A stretch of DNA of 64,000 nt from Aminobacter aganoensis. Lineage in GTDB: Bacteria > Pseudomonadota > Alphaproteobacteria > Rhizobiales > Rhizobiaceae. Below are positions 57,619 through 64,000 of the stretch, in pieces. Under the pieces are notes generated by a model, which did no database searches, was not told where the DNA came from, and worked only from the letters and a program-made list of their open reading frames with translations. How positions within the stretch are numbered: position 1 is the first letter of the stretch; each line of letters starts with the position of its first letter. The DNA lies in the NCBI RefSeq assembly GCF_014206975.1, contig NZ_JACHOU010000002.1, forward strand, positions 186,001 through 250,000, written 5' to 3'. Made by a program: the position numbers and the translations under genes.

Positions 57619-57649
57619 CGCCTGCGCAGGTTCGTTTCCTGCGCAGGCG
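57619..57649. terminator. Perfect 12-bp stem-loop after the MFS gene
   Basis: CGCCTGCGCAGG (57619-57630) pairs exactly with 57638-57649 over a 7-base loop, 10 bp after the MFS stop. There is no T-run. Confidence 0.55.
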
Positions 57650-57766
57650 ATGCCCAGTCACTCCGAGGCCGGCCATCCGCCTGCGACAAGGCCTGCTAAA
57701 ATTGGTGATGGTATTGCCGGTCGGCATGCCCTATATGACGGCTTTCCGACACGAGACCGTGACCCG

Positions 57767-59236
57767 ATGGTTGACGCAGAAACACCTCTCTCCGCCGAGG
57801 CTGATGATCATTTCCACGATGAATGCGGCGTGTTCGGCATATTTGGCCGGCAGGACGCAGCGGCCATCGTCACGCTGGGCCTGCATGCGCTCCAGCATCG
57901 CGGCCAGGAAGCCGCCGGCATCGTCTCCTACGATGGCAGCCAGTTCCACGTCGAACGCCATATCGGCCTGATCGGCGACACCTTCACCAAGCAATCGGTC
58001 ATCGACAGGCTGAACGGCAACCGCGCCATTGGCCACACCCGCTATGCCACCACCGGCGGCGCCGGCATGCGCAACGTGCAGCCCTTCTTTGCCGAGCTTT
58101 CCGACGGCGGCTTCGCGGTGGCCCACAACGGCAACCTGACCAATGCCATGACGGTACAGCGCGCCTTGCAGAAGCAGGGCTCGATCTTCTCGTCGACTTC
58201 CGACACCGAAACCATCCTGCACCTGGTCGCGACATCCAAGGAACGCGACCTCAACTCGCGCTTCATCGATGCCGTGCGCCAGGTCGAAGGCGCGTTTTCC
58301 CTGGTGGCACTGTCGTCGAAGAAGATGATAGGCTGCCGCGACCCGCTCGGCATCCGCCCGCTGGTGCTCGGCGACCTCGACGGCGCCTGGATCCTCGCTT
58401 CCGAAACCTGCGCGCTCGACATCATCGGCGCGCGTTTCGTGCGCGACCTCAAGCCCGGCGAGATGGTGATCGTCACCTCCAAGGGCATCGAGAGCATCTT
58501 CCCGTTCGAGCAGCAGAAGCCGCGCTTCTGCATCTTCGAATATGTCTATTTCGCCCGTCCCGACTCCTCGGTCGAGGGCCGCAACGTCTATGACGTGCGC
58601 AAGCGCATCGGCGCCGAACTCGCCATCGAGAGCCCGGTCGAGGCCGACATCGTCGTGCCAGTGCCCGATTCCGGCACGCCGGCCGCCATCGGCTTCTCGC
58701 AGCAGGCTGGTCTGCCCTTCGAGCTCGGCATCATCCGCAATCACTATGTCGGCCGTACCTTCATTTCGCCCGGCGATTCGATCCGCCACATGGGCGTCAA
58801 GCTCAAGCACAACGCCAACCGCCGCATGATCGAGGGCAAGCGCGTGGTGCTGGTCGACGATTCCATCGTCCGCGGCACCACCAGCCAGAAGATCGTGCAG
58901 ATGGTGCGCGACGCCGGCGCCAAGGAGGTGCACATGCGCATCGCCTCGCCGCCCACCCGCGCCTCCTGCTTCTACGGCGTCGACACGCCGGAAAAGTCCA
59001 AGCTGCTGGCCTCGCGCATGACGATCGAGGAAATGGCCGAGTTCATCCGCGTTGATTCGCTCGGCTTCCTGTCGATGGACGGTCTCTACCGTGCCGTCGG
59101 CGAACCCGGCCGCGACAACGAACAGCCGCAGTTCTGCGATGCCTGCTTCTCGGGACAGTACCCGACGCGCCTTGCCGACCTCGAAGGCTCGGACAATGTC
59201 CGCACCCTATCGCTGCTGGCAAACAACGGAGCCTAG
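57767..59236 (+). CDS. purF: Amidophosphoribosyltransferase
   Basis: A 489-residue PurF. The N-terminal nucleophile Cys is Cys20 (HDECGVFGIFG), so a propeptide of 19 residues must be removed, longer than in B. subtilis (11). The PRPP loop is VVLVDDSIVRGTTS. Cysteines in RFCIFEY, ASCFYGV and FCDACFSG match the four ligands of the [4Fe-4S] type of PurF. It starts purine synthesis from PRPP and glutamine. ATG 57767 is preferred; the frame stays open to 57650. Confidence 0.95.
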   Translation: MVDAETPLSAEADDHFHDECGVFGIFGRQDAAAIVTLGLHALQHRGQEAAGIVSYDGSQFHVERHIGLIGDTFTKQSVIDRLNGNRAIGHTRYATTGGAGMRNVQPFFAELSDGGFAVAHNGNLTNAMTVQRALQKQGSIFSSTSDTETILHLVATSKERDLNSRFIDAVRQVEGAFSLVALSSKKMIGCRDPLGIRPLVLGDLDGAWILASETCALDIIGARFVRDLKPGEMVIVTSKGIESIFPFEQQKPRFCIFEYVYFARPDSSVEGRNVYDVRKRIGAELAIESPVEADIVVPVPDSGTPAAIGFSQQAGLPFELGIIRNHYVGRTFISPGDSIRHMGVKLKHNANRRMIEGKRVVLVDDSIVRGTTSQKIVQMVRDAGAKEVHMRIASPPTRASCFYGVDTPEKSKLLASRMTIEEMAEFIRVDSLGFLSMDGLYRAVGEPGRDNEQPQFCDACFSGQYPTRLADLEGSDNVRTLSLLANNGA

Positions 59237-59267
59237 CGCCTCCTGGTGCTGACTTCCGGCTTCCGTG

Positions 59268-59690
59268 TCAGTTCCCGGAAGCCGTCTCGCCCTTCCAGAT
59301 CAAGCCCTGCCGCATCGCCAGCTTTTCACCTGGACCGTGGACGGCTGCGAACAGCAGTCCAGCGAGGAAGGTGAAGTGGTCGACGAAGAAGCCGAACTCG
59401 GCCTGGTTTGCCTGCCAGAGCGCGGGGCCGTGAAAGGCGAAGGCCAGGAAGATCACATAGGCCCCGGCAAGCAAAGCCGCTTCCGAAAAGAAGGCGCCCG
59501 TCAGGAACGCCGCCACCAGGCCAACTTCGAAGATGGCCGCAAGCCAGGCCAGAAACAGCGGAAAGGGAAAGCCGGCAGCCGCAATGTAAACGGCGGTCTG
59601 TTCCATTCCAGCGAACTTGAAGACAGCCGCCATGGCAAAAGCGCCGGCGAAGATCAGTCGGGCGAGAAGGATTGCAACGGTTCTGCTCAT
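59268..59690 (-). CDS. DoxX family membrane protein
   Basis: A 140-residue protein with four membrane segments (first: VAILLARLIFAGAFAMAAVFKFAG). DoxX relatives act in redox-linked membrane complexes; the role here is unknown. A perfect GGAGG lies before the ATG at 59690. The frame stays open 36 codons more. It is the only leftward gene between purF and the SDR. Confidence 0.87.
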   Translation of the reverse strand: MSRTVAILLARLIFAGAFAMAAVFKFAGMEQTAVYIAAAGFPFPLFLAWLAAIFEVGLVAAFLTGAFFSEAALLAGAYVIFLAFAFHGPALWQANQAEFGFFVDHFTFLAGLLFAAVHGPGEKLAMRQGLIWKGETASGN

Positions 59691-59875
59691 GCTCGAACCT
59701 CCGGGAACTTCGTTCTTGACCGAGGACGATGGGGCGCAGGCGTTTCCGACATTGCTGGCGCGGAATTTCGCTGCTTGCGACACATAGTCGGTCTTCATTG
59801 TGCGTTGCGGGGTTTTGTTCGCGGCGAAATCGTCCTATCAGGCAGCGGATCGACCAGCTCGAATTGGGTGCCCGC

Positions 59876-60622
59876 ATGACCACGACTCCCGACCTCTCCG
59901 GCCGCATCGCCCTTGTCACCGGCGCCTCGCGCGGCATCGGCTACAACGCAGCCAAGCAGTTGGCAGCCGCTGGCGCGCATGTCATCGCGGTTGCGCGCAC
60001 GGTCGGCGGTCTCGAAGAACTCGACGACGAGATCAAGGCTGCCGGCGGCCAGGCGACGCTCGTCCCGCTCGACCTGACCGACATGACCGGCATCGACCGG
60101 CTTGGCGGTTCGATCCACGAACGCTGGGGCAAGCTCGACATCCTGGTAGCCAACGCCGCCGTCCTCGGCGTCATCGCGCCCATCGGCCACGTCGAAGCCA
60201 AGGTCTTCGACAAGGTGATGGCGGTCAACGTGACCGGCACCTGGCGGCTGATCCGTTCGGTCGATCCGCTGCTGCGCCTCTCCGATGCCGGCCGCGCCGT
60301 AATCGTCACCTCCAATGCCGCCCATTCGGCGCGCGCCTTCTGGGCTCCCTACGCCGCCTCCAAGGCTGCGGCCGAGACGCTGATGCGCTCATGGGCCGAC
60401 GAAACGCGCAACCTGAGGCTTCGCGTCAACGCCTTCGACCCGGGCCGGACCCGCACGGCGATGCGCGCCCAGGCAATGCCGGGCGAGAACCCCGAAACGG
60501 TGCCGCACCCCTCCGAGGTCGCGGCCCACATCCTGTCGATGGTCGACCCTGCACTCAGCCAGACCGGCCTGATCTATCAGGCCCGCGAACAGCGCTGGGT
60601 GTCCTACCAGCAGCCGGCCTGA
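59876..60622 (+). CDS. SDR family oxidoreductase (YciK-like)
   Basis: A 248-residue short-chain dehydrogenase: ALVTGASRGIGYNAAK, LDILVANAAVLG (NAA in place of NNAG) and the active-site YAASKAA. It is the SDR that commonly follows purF in rhizobia. The substrate is unknown. ATG 59876 is the family start; the frame stays open 49 codons upstream. Confidence 0.9.
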   Translation: MTTTPDLSGRIALVTGASRGIGYNAAKQLAAAGAHVIAVARTVGGLEELDDEIKAAGGQATLVPLDLTDMTGIDRLGGSIHERWGKLDILVANAAVLGVIAPIGHVEAKVFDKVMAVNVTGTWRLIRSVDPLLRLSDAGRAVIVTSNAAHSARAFWAPYAASKAAAETLMRSWADETRNLRLRVNAFDPGRTRTAMRAQAMPGENPETVPHPSEVAAHILSMVDPALSQTGLIYQAREQRWVSYQQPA

Positions 60623-60730
60623 ACATCTGCTGCCGCCCCGGCGCCTTGCACCGGTGGCCGCGACGAGGCAACGATCGCACTGCTGCCGCGTTGAACATCG
60701 CCATTCGACGAATGTGGGGACATCGACCGC

Positions 60731-62497
60731 ATGACGACAGACCAGCTGATGTCCCTCGCCGTCATCGTACTGATGATGGCAGCGTTCATCTGGGGTCGAT
60801 TCCGTTATGATCTGGTCGCCTGCGGCGCCCTGATCGTCGCCGTTGCCGCCGGCATCGTGCCGCAGGCGGAAGCCTTCAGCGGTTTTGGCGACGACATCGT
60901 CATCATCGTCGGCTCGGCGCTTCTGGTCAGCGCCGGCGTCGCCCGCTCGGGCATCATGGAATATGCCATCCAGCGCTTCGCCCCCGACGTTTCCAGCGTC
61001 AGGGCACAACTGGCGCTGCTCGTCATCGTCGTCACCCTGCTTTCCGCCTTCGTGAAGAACATCGGCGCGCTGGCGATCATGATCCCGATCGCCTTCCAGT
61101 TCGCGCGACGCTCCAACGTCTCGCCCTCGGTCTTCCTGATGCCGATGGCCTTCGGCTCGCTGCTCGGCGGCCTGATGACTCTGGTCGGCACCTCGCCCAA
61201 CATCGTCGTCTCGCGCGTGCGCCAGGAGATGACCGGCGAAGCCTTCTCGATGTTCGACTTCACGCCGGTGGGTGCGGCTCTTGCTGCCGCCGGCATCGTC
61301 TTCCTGGTGCTGTTCTACTGGCTTCTGCCCGTCCGCACGCGCGCCTCGGCCTCCATCCACGAGGCCATCGACATCGACAACTACGTCACCGAAGCCCGGA
61401 TCGTCGCCGACTCCGCCGTCGTCGGCAAATCACTGGCAGACCTGCTCAAGCTCGGCGGCAGCCGAGCCGTGGTGACGTCGATCCTGCGGTCGCGGGCGTT
61501 GCACATCACGCCCTTTCCGGACGTCGTGCTCCGCGAGGGCGACATCCTGCTGATCGAGGGCGCCCCTGACGTGCTCGATCGCATGGTGGCGCAGGCCAAG
61601 CTCAGCGTCACCGGCAGCCGCGCTTCCGCCGGCGGCCAGCACGCCGCGGCGGCCGTCGAAGCGATCATCGGCGAGAATTCGAGCCTGATCGGCGGATCGG
61701 CCCAGAGGCTTGCGCTCTACGACCGATTCAACGTCAACCTGCTGGCTGTCAGCCGCAAGGGCGAGCGCATCCAGGAGCGCCTCGGCGCGGTCACGCTGCG
61801 CATGGGCGACGTTGTTGTGCTTCAGGGCAATCCGCAGACCTTGCCAGAGATCTTGCGCGAACTCGGCTGCCTGCCGCTCGCGGAGCGGCCGATCCTGCTC
61901 GGCAGCGTCCGCCGCGGCATCGTTCCGCTGGCGATCCTGACCGCCGCGATGGCGGCGACCGCCTTCGGCCTGCTGCCCGTCCCGCTGGCCTTCTTCTCGG
62001 CTGCCGTTGCCATGGTCCTGTTCCGCGTCATCCCGATGCGCGAGGTCTATGGCGCCATCGACGGGCCGATCCTGGTGATGCTCGCAGCCCTCATTCCCGT
62101 CAGCGATTCCTTGCGGCGGACGGGCGCCACCGACGTCATTTCGGCCTGGCTGGCGGAATTCGCCGCCGGCTTGCCACCAGCGGGCGCACTGACCCTGATC
62201 ATGGTCGTGGCCATGGCGGTCACGCCGTTCCTCAACAATGCAGCGACGGTGCTCGTGGTGGCTCCCATCGCGGCCGGTTTCGCCAGTTCGCTCGGCTACC
62301 AGCCGGAAGCGTTCCTGATGGCCGTCGCCATCGGCGCCGGATGCGACTTCCTCACGCCGATCGGCCACCAGTGCAATACGCTGGTGATGGGACCGGGCGG
62401 CTACAAGTTCTCCGACTACCCGCGCCTCGGGCTGCCATTGTCGCTGCTGGTCATCATGGTGGCGGTGCCGATGCTGCTGCTCGTCTGGCCGATGTAG
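60731..62497 (+). CDS. SLC13/DASS family permease with two RCK_C (TrkA-C) domains
   Basis: A 588-residue anion:cation symporter. About five membrane segments (to residue 200) are followed by two cytoplasmic RCK_C domains (about 215-295 and 305-385; GDILLIEGAPDVLD and GDVVVLQGNPQTL). More membrane segments then hold the conserved TPFLNNAATVLVVAPIA, and the sequence GCDFLTPIGHQCNTLVMG follows. Members carry dicarboxylates or sulfate. It starts 108 bp after the SDR gene. Confidence 0.9.
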   Translation: MTTDQLMSLAVIVLMMAAFIWGRFRYDLVACGALIVAVAAGIVPQAEAFSGFGDDIVIIVGSALLVSAGVARSGIMEYAIQRFAPDVSSVRAQLALLVIVVTLLSAFVKNIGALAIMIPIAFQFARRSNVSPSVFLMPMAFGSLLGGLMTLVGTSPNIVVSRVRQEMTGEAFSMFDFTPVGAALAAAGIVFLVLFYWLLPVRTRASASIHEAIDIDNYVTEARIVADSAVVGKSLADLLKLGGSRAVVTSILRSRALHITPFPDVVLREGDILLIEGAPDVLDRMVAQAKLSVTGSRASAGGQHAAAAVEAIIGENSSLIGGSAQRLALYDRFNVNLLAVSRKGERIQERLGAVTLRMGDVVVLQGNPQTLPEILRELGCLPLAERPILLGSVRRGIVPLAILTAAMAATAFGLLPVPLAFFSAAVAMVLFRVIPMREVYGAIDGPILVMLAALIPVSDSLRRTGATDVISAWLAEFAAGLPPAGALTLIMVVAMAVTPFLNNAATVLVVAPIAAGFASSLGYQPEAFLMAVAIGAGCDFLTPIGHQCNTLVMGPGGYKFSDYPRLGLPLSLLVIMVAVPMLLLVWPM

Positions 62498-62579
62498 GCG
62501 ACACGCAAGCGTGATTGGCCGTTGATTTCGGCTCGCCCTAGCCTTGCGCCTCAATCGACAAACTAGGGAGGAACGATCG

Positions 62580-63203
62580 ATGAAACGCATCCTCATCCTG
62601 TCCGCGGCACTGTGCTCGGGCCTTCTCACCGCCAGCGCCCAGGACAACACGATGAGCTTTTTCGTGACCAGCGTCGGGCTGGGCAAGGGTGCAAATCTCG
62701 GTGGCCTGGCAGGCGCCGACGCCCAATGCCAGAGCCTCGCCGAAGCTGCCGGCTCGACCGGCAAGACCTGGCATGCCTATCTCTCGACCAGCGACACCGA
62801 CGCCAAGGATCGCATCGGCAGCGGCCCATGGTCCAACGCCAAGGGCCAGAAGATCGCCGACGATGTGGCCTCGCTGCACAGCGACGCCAACAACATCAAC
62901 AAGGAAACCGCACTCGACGAGAAGGGCAACACCATCAACGGCCGCGGCGACCAGCCCAACAAGCACGACATCCTGACCGGGTCGATGCCTGACGGCACCA
63001 AGGCCGCCGACCAGTCCTGCAACAACTGGACCAGCGACGGCGACGGCGTCGCCATGATGGGCCATCACGACCGCATGGGCCTCGACGACTCGGCGGCGGC
63101 GAAATCGTGGAATTCCTCGCATGCCTCGCGCGGCGGATGCGGCCAGGAAGCCCTGAAGGGCACCGGTGGCGACGGCCTGTTCTACTGCTTCGCCACGAAC
63201 TGA
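62580..63203 (+). CDS. Secreted protein, lectin/endostatin-like fold suspected
   Basis: A 207-residue protein with a signal peptide (ILILSAALCSGLLTASAQ). The mature part begins MSFFVTSVGLGKGANLGGL and has at least four Cys (AQCQSLA, QSCNNWT, GGCGQEA, LFYCFATN). The pattern GxGANLGGLxGADAxCQ near the start and W/C-rich end (SCNNWTSDGDGVAMMGHHDR) recall C-type-lectin-like or endostatin-like secreted domains; this is a fold guess only. GGGAGGA places the ATG at 62580. It is a single gene. Confidence 0.78.
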   Translation: MKRILILSAALCSGLLTASAQDNTMSFFVTSVGLGKGANLGGLAGADAQCQSLAEAAGSTGKTWHAYLSTSDTDAKDRIGSGPWSNAKGQKIADDVASLHSDANNINKETALDEKGNTINGRGDQPNKHDILTGSMPDGTKAADQSCNNWTSDGDGVAMMGHHDRMGLDDSAAAKSWNSSHASRGGCGQEALKGTGGDGLFYCFATN

Positions 63204-63218
63204 GCAGGCTGCATCAAC

Positions 63219-63725
63219 CTAGCGTTCGGCCGATACCGAAAGGTCCGGCCGAACGTTCAGCGTCTGGAACACGACGCAGTAGCGCTCGGTCAGCTTGATC
63301 AGGGCGTCGATGCGGTCCTGGGGCTCGTCGGTATCGAGCTTGAAGGCCAGCCGGATGGCGCGAAAGCCGACCGGTGCATCCTTGGCGACACCCAGCGTGC
63401 CGCGAAAGTCGAGATCGCCCTCGGCCGAGACCGTGGCCTCGCCTAGCCTGAATTCCAGCGCCGTGGCGACCGCCTTCAAGGTCACTCCGGCGCAGGCGAC
63501 GAGCGCCTCGAGCAGCATGTCGCCGGAGCAGAGCTCCAGCCCGCTGCCGCCGGTCGCCGGGTGCAGCCCGGCCGTCACGATCGCCCTGCCCGTCTCGACC
63601 TTGCAGGCGATGGAGCTGTCGTCGACAGCGCCGGCCGCGCGCAGGGTGATCAGCCCCCGGTCGGCATCCTCGCGATAGGCATCCTTCAGGGGCGCCTGCA
63701 GCGCCTTCAGTCCCGCGGCATCCAT
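63219..63725 (-). CDS. OsmC family protein
   Basis: A 168-residue OsmC/YhfA-like protein. The two redox Cys are in LVACAGVTLKAVA and TERYCVVFQTL, the usual pair for reducing organic hydroperoxides with lipoyl or thiol donors. GGGAGAAG precedes the ATG. It is convergent with the secreted-protein gene. Confidence 0.9.
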   Translation of the reverse strand: MDAAGLKALQAPLKDAYREDADRGLITLRAAGAVDDSSIACKVETGRAIVTAGLHPATGGSGLELCSGDMLLEALVACAGVTLKAVATALEFRLGEATVSAEGDLDFRGTLGVAKDAPVGFRAIRLAFKLDTDEPQDRIDALIKLTERYCVVFQTLNVRPDLSVSAER

Positions 63726-63838
63726 GATCTTCTCCCGGCAAACTCCGACGATGCTAGCACAGCAAATGCGCCTTGGCTCATGACAGCAGGCTGGCAGGAG
63801 CGATGCGATAATCTAAGCTTGTTTTGCAGGAGGCAGGC

Positions 63839-64000
63839 ATGGTCACCGACAGCTTCGACGGCGCCTCGGAACACCGGCTCGGCGTCCTGCTCGTCACGCT
63901 GTCGGCGGCGGTTTTCGCCCTTTCAGGGATCCTCACCAAATCGATCGACGCCGATCCCCTGACCATCACCTCATGGCGCGGACTGGTCGGCGGGCTCCTG
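63839..64000 (+). CDS. EamA/DMT family transporter, N-terminal part (cut by the window edge)
   Basis: The first 54 codons of a membrane protein. After a polar N-terminus the first membrane segment LGVLLVTLSAAVFALSGILTK and then PLTITSWRGLVGGLL (start of TM2) are typical of EamA drug/metabolite transporters. GGAGG precedes the ATG at 63839. The rest lies beyond the window. Confidence 0.78.
   Translation, partial: MVTDSFDGASEHRLGVLLVTLSAAVFALSGILTKSIDADPLTITSWRGLVGGLL

Overview
The window is a 64 kb GC-rich chromosomal segment of an alphaproteobacterium, most likely order Hyphomicrobiales (Rhizobiales) and family Phyllobacteriaceae (Mesorhizobium/Aminobacter-like). This rests on gene content and order remembered from rhizobial and Brucella chromosomes (hdaA/purMN; pepA-holC; lptF-lptG-lptD-surA-pdxA-rsmA; gmk-yicC-mltG-fabF-acpP-fabG-fabD; rpsF-rpsR-rplI-dnaB-radA-cvpA-purF), on an Omp31-type outer-membrane protein, and on a rhizobial-type palindromic intergenic repeat. 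No database search was run. I found no rRNA, tRNA, CRISPR array, insertion sequence or prophage.

Layout. 1-3.7 kb: end of a TRAP transporter, a sugar-acid pair (dgoK, dgoA), a LuxR-type regulator and a small membrane protein. 3.7-8.6 kb: a leftward operon (CDP-alcohol transferase, AI-2E exporter, hdaA) divergent from purM-purN-sixA-like. 8.6-19.5 kb: a mixed section with a membrane protein, CDF metal exporter, molybdopterin oxidoreductase, ABC-F ATPase, MFS exporter, glycine-rich secreted repeat protein, DinB protein, GST, ndk and a YbaY/META protein. 19.6-23.8 kb: leftward SDR-uvrC-pgsA-moaD-moaE. 24.3-30.6 kb: Omp31-like porin, then leftward pepA-holC and rlmJ-RNase T2-GST groups. 30.9-38.5 kb: the rightward LPS export/assembly operon running into pdxA and rsmA. 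38.6-45.0 kb: leftward fatty-acid, cell-wall and gmk cluster. 45.3-54.9 kb: an LTA-synthase-like phosphoglycerol transferase, ribosomal proteins S6/S18/L9, cfa, ynfA, dnaB, radA, cvpA. 55.1-57.6 kb: a small accessory cassette (DUF6282 hydrolase divergent from an MFS importer) lying between cvpA and purF. 57.8-64 kb: purF, DoxX, two-RCK SLC13 permease, a secreted lectin-fold-like protein, OsmC and the start of an EamA transporter.

Most of this is housekeeping. Purine synthesis (purM, purN, purF, gmk, ndk), envelope construction (lptFGD, surA-like, fab genes, mltG, pgsA, cfa) and replication/repair (dnaB, holC, hdaA, radA, uvrC) are spread across it. I did not find a clearly new multi-gene system. 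The strongest unexplained signals are regulatory or structural: a perfect 20-bp palindrome and a near copy around the DUF6282/MFS divergent promoter; four TGAC boxes spaced exactly 11 bp upstream of the phosphoglycerol transferase; a MITE-like element of about 190 bp in the dnaB-radA gap where alr is usually found; tandem hairpins without U-tracts after cvpA; and an A/T-only island in front of the glycine-rich secreted repeat protein.
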